Positions 1 to 5,220 of a stretch of DNA of 6,143 nucleotides are shown here, piece by piece. Position 1 is the first letter of the stretch. Each line of letters begins with the position of its first letter. Under the pieces are notes generated by a model, which was not told the origin of the DNA, searched no databases, and saw only the letters and a program-made list of their open reading frames with translations. The position numbers and the translations under genes are program-made. Source of the stretch: an uncultured Eubacteriales bacterium (lineage in GTDB: Bacteria; Bacillota_I; Bacilli_A; RF39; UBA660). Location: assembly GCA_900313345.1 (NCBI GenBank), contig OMQW01000024.1:1-6143 (forward strand). Reading direction: 5' to 3'.

Positions 1-14
1 AAGGAGGTTATAAA

Positions 15-398
15 ATGGCTTATAAACCAAGAAAACGTAAAGTTAAAAAGAATGTACCAGAAGGTAAAGCTTTTATACATTCAACATTTAATAATACAAT
101 CGTAACATTAAGTGATAATGAAGGTAATGCAATAAGTTGGGCTTCAGCTGGTACTTTAGGATTTAAAGGAAGTAAAAAATCAACTCCATATGCAGCTGGT
201 ATGGCAGCAGAAGCTGCAGGAAAAGCAGCATTCGATATGGGAATGAGAAAAGTTGAAGTTTATGTTAAAGGATTAGGATCTGGACGTGAAACAGCTATTC
301 GTTCACTTCAAACAGCAGGACTAGAAGTAACTTCAATTAATGATGTTACACCAATACCACACAATGGATGTCGTCCACCAAAACGCCCACGTGGTTAA
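15..398 (+). CDS. rpsK: 30S ribosomal protein S11 (uS11)
   Basis: S11 is a component of the platform of the 30S subunit, near the mRNA exit and the 3' end of 16S rRNA. The 127-residue product matches the family along its whole length. It has a basic N-terminus (KPRKRKVKK), the segment AFIHSTFNNTIVTLSD at about residues 19-34, the ISWASAGTLGFKGSKKSTPYA region, VYVKGLGSGRE near the middle of the second half, and the C-terminal TPIPHNGCRPPKRPRG signature. The usual bacterial length is about 127-130 residues. The start is fixed by a full AAGGAGG at 1-7, seven bases upstream of ATG. It is the first gene in the window. rpsM normally lies just upstream and would be outside the window. Arg codons include CGT, as expected of a highly expressed gene. 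The identification is secure. Confidence 0.98.
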   Translation: MAYKPRKRKVKKNVPEGKAFIHSTFNNTIVTLSDNEGNAISWASAGTLGFKGSKKSTPYAAGMAAEAAGKAAFDMGMRKVEVYVKGLGSGRETAIRSLQTAGLEVTSINDVTPIPHNGCRPPKRPRG

Positions 399-416
399 TT
401 GTAAATGTATAATAAA

Positions 417-437
417 TCTATAGATTAAAACTATAGA
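417..437 (+). repeat. Small hairpin just upstream of the rpoA ribosome binding site
   Basis: TCTATAG at 417-423 is complementary to CTATAGA at 431-437, giving a 7-bp stem with the 7-base loop ATTAAAA. Because CTATAG is itself palindromic, the two arms are also direct repeats. The right arm ends one base before the AGGGAGG ribosome binding site of rpoA (439-445). A TATAAT lies at 408-413, but no -35 element is visible at the right distance, so a separate rpoA promoter is not supported. There is no T-run, so this is not a terminator. A role in rpoA translation or mRNA processing is only a possibility. Confidence 0.45.
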
Positions 438-453
438 AAGGGAGGTTAGTTTC

Positions 454-1404
454 ATGTTACAATTTGAAAAACCAGAATATAAAATAACAGATCAAGTAGA
501 AAGTAATTTCTATGGTAAATTTGAACTTGAGCCACTAGAAAGAGGCTTTGGTACAACTATTGGTAATGCATTAAGAAGAGTAATGCTTTCATCTCTTCCT
601 GGTAGTGCAATATCAAGTGTTAAAATAGATGGAGTTATGCATGAATTCCAAACTATCGATGGAATTTATGAAGACGTAGCAACTATCATTTTAAATTTAA
701 AAGGTGTTGTAGTAAAAAATCATTCTAATACTACTAAAACTATTAGACTTGATGCTACAAAAGAAGGAGAAGTTACTGCTGCAAGTATTGAATGTGATGC
801 TGATGTTGAAATAATTAATAAAGACAAAGTAATCGCAACAATTGCTAAAGGTGGCGAACTTCACATGAAAATGACTGTTTCAAATGGTCGTGGATATGTT
901 GATAGTGAAATTAATAAAAAAGTTTTAGATATTAAAACAGCTGGTATTATCGCAATGGATACATCTTACTCTCCAATTGAAAGAGTTCAATATAATGTTG
1001 AACCTGCTCGTGTTGGTCAAGATGAAAACTATGATAAACTAGTTATGGAAGTAACTACTAATGGTTCAATGAAACCAGAAGAAGCTATCGCATTAGCATC
1101 TAAAATCTTAATTGAACATTTCACATTATTAACAGATTTATCATCAATCGCTGATGTATCAGGAATGATGGTTGAAAAAACTGAAGATCCTAAGACAAAA
1201 GCTCTAGAAACTTCAATTGAAGATTTAGACTTTTCAGTACGTGCATATAACTGTTTAAAAAGAGCAGGAATTCATTCATTACAAGATTTAGTAAATATGA
1301 GTGAATCTGATATGATGAAGATTCGTAACTTAGGTAAAAAGTCACTTAAAGAAGTTTTAGATAAGATCAAAGATATGGGTCTTACACTTCGTGATGAAGA
1401 TTAA
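454..1404 (+). CDS. rpoA: DNA-directed RNA polymerase subunit alpha
   Basis: The alpha subunit dimerises to nucleate RNA polymerase assembly and carries a DNA- and activator-binding C-terminal domain. The 316-residue length is typical for Firmicutes. The N-terminal dimerisation domain (about residues 1-230) shows FELEPLERGFGTTIGNALRRVMLSSLPG and the matching IDGIYEDVATIILNLKG segment. The C-terminal domain (about 254-316) shows SVRAYNCLKRAGI and NLGKKSL. Arg263, Asn266, Cys267, Gly294, Lys296 and Ser297 align with the E. coli UP-element-binding residues (R265, N268, C269, G296, K298, S299). The acidic linker EKTEDPKTKA joins the two domains. The ATG start follows GGAGG (441-445) with an 8-base spacer. 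It lies between rpsK and rplQ, the standard order at the end of the alpha/S10-spc operon. Nothing in it is abnormal. Confidence 0.98.
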   Translation: MLQFEKPEYKITDQVESNFYGKFELEPLERGFGTTIGNALRRVMLSSLPGSAISSVKIDGVMHEFQTIDGIYEDVATIILNLKGVVVKNHSNTTKTIRLDATKEGEVTAASIECDADVEIINKDKVIATIAKGGELHMKMTVSNGRGYVDSEINKKVLDIKTAGIIAMDTSYSPIERVQYNVEPARVGQDENYDKLVMEVTTNGSMKPEEAIALASKILIEHFTLLTDLSSIADVSGMMVEKTEDPKTKALETSIEDLDFSVRAYNCLKRAGIHSLQDLVNMSESDMMKIRNLGKKSLKEVLDKIKDMGLTLRDED

Positions 1405-1421
1405 GAGTAGGAGGAAATATT

Positions 1422-1820
1422 ATGTCATATAGAAAATTAGGTCGTGATAACAAACATAGAAGAAGTATGCTTGCTACACTTACAAAACAAGTAATTACTT
1501 ATGAAAGTATCAAGACTACAGACACTAGAGCTAAAGAAGTTCGTAAGTTCATTGATAAAATGATCACTTATGGTAAAAAAGGTGATTTAGTATCAAGAAG
1601 AAAAGCTTTAGCATTCTTACATAACGATAAAGTTGTTGTTGATAAAATCTTTAATGATTTAGCAAAACGTTATGAAAACCGTAATGGTGGTTATACTCAA
1701 ATTTTAAAACTAGGTGAACGTCATGGTGACGATAGTTTAATGGTAGTTATAAAATTAGTTGATGAAGCTGCTAAAGAAGAAGCTCCTAAGAAAGCTTCTA
1801 AGAAAGAAGAAACTAAATAG
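1422..1820 (+). CDS. rplQ: 50S ribosomal protein L17 (bL17)
   Basis: L17 is a large-subunit protein close to the peptide exit tunnel. The family N-terminus MSYRKLGRDNKHRRSMLATL is complete and is followed by ITYESIKTTDTRAKEVRKFIDKMITYGKKGD, the usual L17 core. The region around residues 75-112 (NDLAKRYENRNGGYTQILKLGERHGD) is also characteristic. At 132 residues it is somewhat longer than the roughly 120 of Bacillus. The extra length is a lysine/glutamate-rich tail (AKEEAPKKASKKEETK), probably disordered. AGGAGG at 1409-1414 sets the start with a 7-base spacer. It lies 17 bases after rpoA and closes the ribosomal operon. The last codons form the left arm of the terminator that overlaps its TAG stop. 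Confidence 0.98.
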   Translation: MSYRKLGRDNKHRRSMLATLTKQVITYESIKTTDTRAKEVRKFIDKMITYGKKGDLVSRRKALAFLHNDKVVVDKIFNDLAKRYENRNGGYTQILKLGERHGDDSLMVVIKLVDEAAKEEAPKKASKKEETK

Positions 1821-1832
1821 TTTCTTTTTTTT
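1807..1832 (+). terminator. Intrinsic terminator overlapping the rplQ stop codon
   Basis: AAGAAACT at 1807-1814 pairs with AGTTTCTT at 1819-1826 around the loop AAAT, and eight T residues run from 1825 to 1832. The left arm lies in the last codons of rplQ and the TAG stop (1818-1820) lies in the loop and right arm. The pairing can extend with A/U pairs into the T-run. It should end the long ribosomal protein operon. A ribosome terminating at rplQ would cover the hairpin, so efficiency could depend on translation. Confidence 0.85.
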
Positions 1833-1849
1833 ATTAAATAATATATAAT
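1821..1849 (+). promoter_or_regulatory. Candidate promoter for the short-chain dehydrogenase gene
   Basis: TATAAT at 1844-1849 is a perfect -10 hexamer, 18 bases before the dehydrogenase ATG. The best -35 at a 17-base spacing is TTTCTT (1821-1826), which is weak and lies in the terminator of the preceding operon. The strong terminator just upstream makes a separate promoter necessary or at least useful. The short leader would hold the ribosome binding site and little else. The surrounding DNA is so AT-rich that TATAAT can occur by chance. Confidence 0.45.
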
Positions 1850-1867
1850 TAAATAAGAGGTGAGGGT

Positions 1868-2623
1868 ATGAAAATATTAATAACAGGAGCATCAAGTGGT
1901 ATAGGACTAGAGATGGCTAAATACTTAGCAAAAAAAAGACATGAATTAATATTAGTAGCAAGAAATAAAGAAAAATTAGAAGAACTTCAAAAGACACTTC
2001 CCACTAAAACTAAAATAATCGCTCTAGATTTATCGGATATTCAAATGTGTAAAGAATTATATGTTCTAACTAGAAATGATGATATAGATGTTTTAATAAA
2101 TAATGCAGGATTTGGTAACTGTGGATATTTTGATTCATTACCACTAGCAAATGATGTTGAGATGATTAATACCAATATAACAGCAGTACATATCCTTACA
2201 AAGTCATTTTTAAAGGACATGGAAAGAAAAAACAAAGGTTATATACTAAATGTATCATCATCAGCTGGTTTCATGCCAGGAGGCCCTTTAATGGCTACTT
2301 ATTATGCTACTAAATCATATGTATATAGCCTATCTAATGCAATATCATATGAATTAAAGAAAAAGAAGAGCAATGTTTCAATTTCAGTATTATGCCCAGG
2401 ACCAGTTAAAACAAACTTTAACAAAGTAGCAAATGTAAAATTTAGTGTTAAACCTATGCAAGCAAGTGAAGTAGCAAAATATGCAATAGACGAAATGTTC
2501 AAAAAGAAATTATTAATAGTGCCTGGAACTAAAATGAAATTTACTAAGTTCTTTACAAGAATTTTACCAACAAATATGTTATTAAAAATGACATATGGTA
2601 TTCAAAAAAGAAAAATACAATAA
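1868..2623 (+). CDS. Short-chain dehydrogenase/reductase (SDR), DltE/YqjQ-like
   Basis: This is a classical SDR of 251 residues, a soluble NAD(P)-dependent oxidoreductase of unknown substrate. The cofactor-binding TGASSGIG is at residues 6-13. Arg32 at the end of the second beta strand (LILVAR) favours NADP(H) over NAD(H). The Asp-Leu of ALDLSD (54-55) and NNAG (78-81) follow. The catalytic tetrad is complete: Asn103 (in INTN), Ser131 (in NVSSS), Tyr145 and Lys149 (YxxxK), followed by the CPGPVKT motif. The basic, hydrophobic C-terminus (KFFTRILPTNMLLKM) resembles the COG0300 subgroup. GAGGTGA at 1857-1863 supports the ATG start. The gene sits alone between two terminators, so neighbours do not reveal its substrate. 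It is an insertion relative to the usual rplQ-ecfA order. The family call is firm; the specific function is not. Confidence 0.9.
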   Translation: MKILITGASSGIGLEMAKYLAKKRHELILVARNKEKLEELQKTLPTKTKIIALDLSDIQMCKELYVLTRNDDIDVLINNAGFGNCGYFDSLPLANDVEMINTNITAVHILTKSFLKDMERKNKGYILNVSSSAGFMPGGPLMATYYATKSYVYSLSNAISYELKKKKSNVSISVLCPGPVKTNFNKVANVKFSVKPMQASEVAKYAIDEMFKKKLLIVPGTKMKFTKFFTRILPTNMLLKMTYGIQKRKIQ

Positions 2624-2653
2624 AACTTTTATGAAAATAAAAGTTTTTCTTTT
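2622..2653 (+). terminator. Intrinsic terminator after the short-chain dehydrogenase gene
   Basis: AAAACTTTTAT at 2622-2632 is perfectly complementary to ATAAAAGTTTT at 2637-2647, an 11-bp stem capped by a GAAA tetraloop (2633-2636). The T-rich stretch at 2644-2653 follows, with one C inside it. The left arm begins in the TAA stop codon. The stem is A/U-rich but long, and the stable GNRA loop helps. It separates the dehydrogenase from the ATPase pair. Confidence 0.8.
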
Positions 2654-2678
2654 CTTTATAACTATTTTAAATTATAAT
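2650..2678 (+). promoter_or_regulatory. Candidate promoter for the EcfA-like gene pair
   Basis: TATAAT at 2673-2678 is a perfect -10 hexamer, 22 bases before the ATG at 2701. At 17-base spacing the -35 would be TTTTCT (2650-2655), a weak match lying in the T-tract of the preceding terminator. The arrangement copies that upstream of the dehydrogenase gene (terminator T-tract, then TATAAT, then GAGGTGA ribosome binding site). The call rests mainly on the -10 and on position. Confidence 0.45.
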
Positions 2679-2700
2679 ATTAAGTTAACGAGGTGATAGT

Positions 2701-3507
2701 ATGCCAAAGAAAAATAATTTAATTGAAATTGAATCTTTAAATTATAAAAGCATCTATAACTCATTGTCTTTAAAATTAGAAAAAGGAAGTTTTTATTTAT
2801 TAGCATCTAAATCAAGTGGAGGTAAAACAACACTTTTAAAAATAATAAGTGGTTTAATAAAAGCAGATGGTTTAATTAAATTTAATAATAAAGATTATCA
2901 AGAATTAAATAATAATGTTATATATAAAAATATTAGATTTATATCATTAAGTATAGAAACACCATTTAAATCTAATACCGTAGAAAATGAATTCTTTTCT
3001 AAATTAAATATGTTAAACATAACTGATAAAGAAAAAACAGAAATATATAAAGAAATAATTAAAGAATTAGAATTAGGAAATACTTTATCAATTAATCCTA
3101 AAGAATTAAATAATTTTGATAAATTAAAATTATCTATTGGATTATCATTAATTACAAAACCAGAAATAATCTTAATCGACGATATTTGTTATAACATAAC
3201 AAAAAAAGAAAGAAAAGATATTCAAAAAAAATTAAATAATTTAAAAATAAAGTATAAATTAACAATATTAATAACATCTAGTAACTTAATACCAATAGAC
3301 TATGTAGATAAAATATTAGTATTAAATAATGGTATTATTGAACTAGAAGGCGATAGAGATAATGTATTAAAAGAAGATAGTAAATTAAATAGATGTAATC
3401 TAGAAGTTCCTTTTATCTATGATTTATCTGATAAATTAATGGACTATAATTTAATAAGTAATACAATAACAGATATAGATAGGATGGTAAAAGCTTTATG
3501 GAAATAA
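2701..3507 (+). CDS. Degenerate ABC ATPase at the ecfA1 position
   Basis: This 268-residue protein has the layout of an energy-coupling factor ATPase (EcfA/CbiO), but most active-site motifs are altered. The Walker A region reads SKSSGGKTT at 36-44: the catalytic Lys42 and Thr43 remain, while the first two glycines of GxxGxGK[ST] are serines. The Q-loop glutamine (about residue 83) is replaced, and the signature LSGGQ is LNNFD (136-140). Walker B IILID keeps Asp160, but the catalytic Glu is Asp161 and no Pro follows. The D-loop is NIT instead of GLD, and the switch histidine is Ser (TSS, about 192-194). The C-terminal segment VPFIYDLSDKLMDYNL matches the EcfA tail. GAGGTGA at 2690-2696 supports the start. 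The next gene overlaps it by 10 bases. Members of this family normally power vitamin or metal uptake with EcfT. Here ATP binding may survive weakly, but normal hydrolysis looks unlikely. Composition is very AT-, Asn-, Lys- and Ile-rich. Confidence 0.85.
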   Translation: MPKKNNLIEIESLNYKSIYNSLSLKLEKGSFYLLASKSSGGKTTLLKIISGLIKADGLIKFNNKDYQELNNNVIYKNIRFISLSIETPFKSNTVENEFFSKLNMLNITDKEKTEIYKEIIKELELGNTLSINPKELNNFDKLKLSIGLSLITKPEIILIDDICYNITKKERKDIQKKLNNLKIKYKLTILITSSNLIPIDYVDKILVLNNGIIELEGDRDNVLKEDSKLNRCNLEVPFIYDLSDKLMDYNLISNTITDIDRMVKALWK

Positions 3508-4268
3508 TATTAAAAAAAATGAATGGTAAAGATGACTTAGTATTTCCTAAAAACAAATTAATTGGATTAATAACAGATATTGATATTAAAGATTATATTT
3601 ACAATAAAAAAAATAATATAATAGTAGATAATGAAAAAGTAACTCCCAAAAACAAATTAGAAATATTAAAAAAAATTGAATTTGTTAATAGAACATTTAC
3701 ATATATAGAAAATATTACAACAGTAGAAGAATACATGAATTACTATATTTCTTTTAATAGTATAACTGTAAAAGACCCCAATAAAAAAATATTAGACTCT
3801 TTAAAAATAGTAGGATTAAAAGAAAAAATATTAAATTTAGATATAAGTGTCTTATCAAGAACTGAAAAATATTTAATAAATCTTGCTTTAGCATTTTTAA
3901 ATAATCCAAAGGAAATAATAATTGAAGATTTATATACTGGATTAGATATTAAAGAAGCTAAAAGATTATATAGACTTGTAATGGAATTAAATGACAAATA
4001 TAATATAAATATAGTAGTAATATCAAATGATACAGAAAGTTTATACAGATTTACAAATTATTTAATAATCTACAAAAGTGATAAAATAATTGAAGGTAAT
4101 ACTAAAGATATTTTACAAGATGTTGATATGTTAAATAAATTAGATATAGATATGCCTGATATAATAGAATTTACTTATAAAGCTAAAGAAATAGGAGCAA
4201 AGATAGATTATCATAGAGATATTAGAGATATAATTAAAGATATTTATAAAAATTTAATGTGGAAATAA
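3498..4268 (+). CDS. Degenerate ABC ATPase-like protein without Walker A, at the ecfA2 position
   Basis: This 256-residue protein aligns with the EcfA fold but has no P-loop. The equivalent segment is IGLITDIDIKDY at about residues 22-33, with Asp29 where the Walker A lysine should be. Roughly 30 residues of the usual N-terminal beta region are also compressed. The Q-loop glutamine is absent (FVNRTFTYIEN). The signature LSGGQ is LSRTE (119-123), so only the leading Leu-Ser survives. Walker B ends IIIED (140-144), Asp-Glu having become Glu-Asp. TGLD of the D-loop (147-150) is intact, and the switch histidine is Asn177 (VISND). The C-terminus (MPDIIEFTYKAKEIGAKID) resembles that of EcfA proteins. 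Its ATG lies in the last codons of the preceding gene and has only a distant AGGA (3481-3484), so translational coupling is likely. It probably pairs with the upstream protein, as EcfA1 and EcfA2 do. Binding or hydrolysis of ATP at its own site appears impossible. Confidence 0.82.
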   Translation: MEIILKKMNGKDDLVFPKNKLIGLITDIDIKDYIYNKKNNIIVDNEKVTPKNKLEILKKIEFVNRTFTYIENITTVEEYMNYYISFNSITVKDPNKKILDSLKIVGLKEKILNLDISVLSRTEKYLINLALAFLNNPKEIIIEDLYTGLDIKEAKRLYRLVMELNDKYNINIVVISNDTESLYRFTNYLIIYKSDKIIEGNTKDILQDVDMLNKLDIDMPDIIEFTYKAKEIGAKIDYHRDIRDIIKDIYKNLMWK

Positions 4269-4291
4269 TAATCTAAATATTACAAAAGTAA

Positions 4292-4322
4292 AAAGTTTTC
4301 AACAGAACATGTGGAAAACTTT
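4292..4322 (+). repeat. Inverted repeat with two DnaA-box-like arms
   Basis: AAAGTTTTCAACA (4292-4304) and TGTGGAAAACTTT (4310-4322) are complementary at 12 of 13 positions around the spacer GAACA. The outer 9 bp are perfect. The right arm contains, on the minus strand, TTTTCCACA (4310-4318), which fits the DnaA-box pattern TTWTNCACA. The left arm contains TTTTCAACA (4296-4304), one mismatch away, facing it. No T-run follows on the plus strand, so it is a poor terminator for the upstream genes. On the minus strand the sequence beyond is T-rich, but no gene there needs one. It could equally be an operator for truA: TATAAA at 4322-4327 and at 4332-4337 lie just downstream. Confidence 0.6.
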
Positions 4323-4348
4323 ATAAAATAGTATAAAAAAATGTAAAG

Positions 4349-4355
4349 AAGGTGA
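4349..4355 (+). promoter_or_regulatory. Ribosome binding site that sets the truA start
   Basis: AAGGTGA lies 5 bases before ATG at 4361. An in-frame GTG at 4352-4354 falls within this site and cannot be the start codon. Confidence 0.85.
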
Positions 4356-4360
4356 GTAAA

Positions 4361-5116
4361 ATGAGGTTCTTAATAAAATTTTCATATGATGGATCAAATT
4401 TTAGTGGATTTCAAAAACAAAAAGATTTAAGAACAATAGAAGAATGTTTAGAATTGGCAGCAACAAAAATTAACGATGGGAATAGAGTAAAAATAAATGC
4501 AACAGGACGAACTGATAAAAAAGTACACGCCAAGAGTCAGTATGCTAATTTTGATATAAATATAAAAATAACGGAAAAGAAATTAAAGAAAGTCATGAAT
4601 TCTTTTTTACCGGAAGATATTCATGTAATTGATGTTTATAAAGTAAAAGATGATTTTAATTGTAGATATATGGTAAAAGAAAAAACATATAATTATTACT
4701 TAAATATGGGAGAATATAATCCGATAGAAAGAAATTATGTTTACCAATATAATTATAAATTAAATGTTAATAAAATGAAGAAAGCAATTAAGTACTTTAA
4801 GGGAGAACATGACTTTAGAGCATTTGTAACAGATAATGTGGAAAAAGAAAATTGTATAAGAAAAATAACAAAAGTAGGTATAAAACAAAATAAAGATATA
4901 TTAATATTTACATTTACTGGTAATGGCTTTATGAGGTATCAAATAAGAAATATGGTGGGAGCTCTTTTAAGAGTAGGTCAAGAGAAAAATGAACCAATTA
5001 AAATAAAAGAAATATTAGAGAGTAAGAATAGAAATGGAGGCTTAACAGCAAAAGCAGAAGGTCTATATTTAGAAAATGTTAAGTTTAATGACTTAAAAAG
5101 CAATATTTTACGCTAA
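4361..5116 (+). CDS. truA: tRNA pseudouridine(38-40) synthase TruA
   Basis: TruA converts uridines 38-40 of the tRNA anticodon stem to pseudouridine in the cytoplasm. The 251-residue length is normal for the family. The N-terminus RFLIKFSYDGSNFSGFQKQ is the family start. The catalytic loop reads GRTDKKVHA with Asp52 as the nucleophile; most relatives have GRTDAGVHA or GRTDKGVHA, so the Lys-Lys is a local variation with the key Arg50 and Asp52 kept. Later motifs are KTYNYYLN, GEHDFRAF, NGFMRYQIRNMVG and the terminal GLTAKAEGLYL. The ATG is chosen over an upstream in-frame GTG because that GTG lies in the ribosome binding site. In Firmicutes truA follows ecfT and precedes rplM. Here it follows the ATPase pair directly. 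Codon usage is AT-rich, and Arg is almost always AGA. Confidence 0.96.
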   Translation: MRFLIKFSYDGSNFSGFQKQKDLRTIEECLELAATKINDGNRVKINATGRTDKKVHAKSQYANFDINIKITEKKLKKVMNSFLPEDIHVIDVYKVKDDFNCRYMVKEKTYNYYLNMGEYNPIERNYVYQYNYKLNVNKMKKAIKYFKGEHDFRAFVTDNVEKENCIRKITKVGIKQNKDILIFTFTGNGFMRYQIRNMVGALLRVGQEKNEPIKIKEILESKNRNGGLTAKAEGLYLENVKFNDLKSNILR

Positions 5117-5122
5117 AATATT
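5102..5122 (+). repeat. Short hairpin across the truA stop codon
   Basis: AATATTTTA (5102-5110) and TAAAATATT (5114-5122) are perfectly complementary with the 3-base loop CGC. The TAA stop of truA is inside the right arm. The stem is all A/U and is followed by a run of A, not T, so it is not a convincing plus-strand terminator. It may protect the 3' end of the message or be fortuitous in such AT-rich DNA. Confidence 0.4.
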
Positions 5123-5131
5123 AAAAAATAC

Positions 5132-5160
5132 TTGATTTTATTGCAACTCTTTAGTATAAT
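5132..5160 (+). promoter_or_regulatory. Sigma-A type promoter for rplM-rpsI
   Basis: TTGATT (5132-5137) and a perfect TATAAT (5155-5160) are separated by 17 bases, the ideal spacing for the housekeeping sigma factor. Transcription should begin near 5166-5168, exactly where the structured leader begins. It is the best promoter in the window and suits a strongly expressed ribosomal protein operon. Confidence 0.85.
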
Positions 5161-5166
5161 TTTAAT

Positions 5167-5220
5167 CGGTACATTTGAAATATCCCCACTAAACTTCGGA
5201 ATGGGAACCGTAAGTTTAAT
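5167..5220 (+). promoter_or_regulatory. Structured leader of rplM, probably the L13 autoregulatory leader
   Basis: The untranslated region before rplM is unusually GC-rich for this DNA and can fold. TAAACTTCGG (5190-5199) pairs with CCGTAAGTTTA (5208-5218), a 10-bp stem with one bulged U (5211) and an 8-base loop AATGGGAA. The loop GGGA (5203-5206) can pair with TCCC (5183-5186) to form a pseudoknot. ACCG (5207-5210) can instead pair with CGGT at the very 5' end (5167-5170), and CCCA (5185-5188) with TGGG (5202-5205). That set excludes the long stem, which suggests two alternative states. Firmicutes are known to carry an L13 leader (Rfam L13_leader) in this position, at which L13 is thought to repress its own operon. 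Assignment to that family is from position and partial recollection of its GGGAACCGTAAG-like core, not from a search. Confidence 0.7.

Noticed and set aside
2041..2502. Two minus-strand open frames inside the dehydrogenase gene
   Set aside because: They are antisense to a gene with a complete SDR motif set, have no family features, and lack convincing ribosome binding sites.
3743..3997. Minus-strand open frame inside the second ATPase-like gene
   Set aside because: It is a shadow of AT-rich coding DNA. The plus frame shows EcfA-type motifs and an overlapping gene junction.
2701..4268. Calling the two ATPase-like genes pseudogenes
   Set aside because: Both frames are uninterrupted, overlap cleanly, have a good ribosome binding site for the first gene, and keep fold-level features to the C-terminus. 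Loss of catalytic residues alone does not make them pseudogenes.
4292..4322. A replication origin at the DnaA-box-like pair
   Set aside because: There are only two boxes, no DnaA-trio or box cluster, and no dnaA or dnaN nearby. Origins in this group lie next to those genes.
4352..4360. In-frame GTG upstream of truA as an alternative start
   Set aside because: The GTG is part of the AAGGTGA ribosome binding site, and the ATG at 4361 gives the normal TruA N-terminus with correct spacing.
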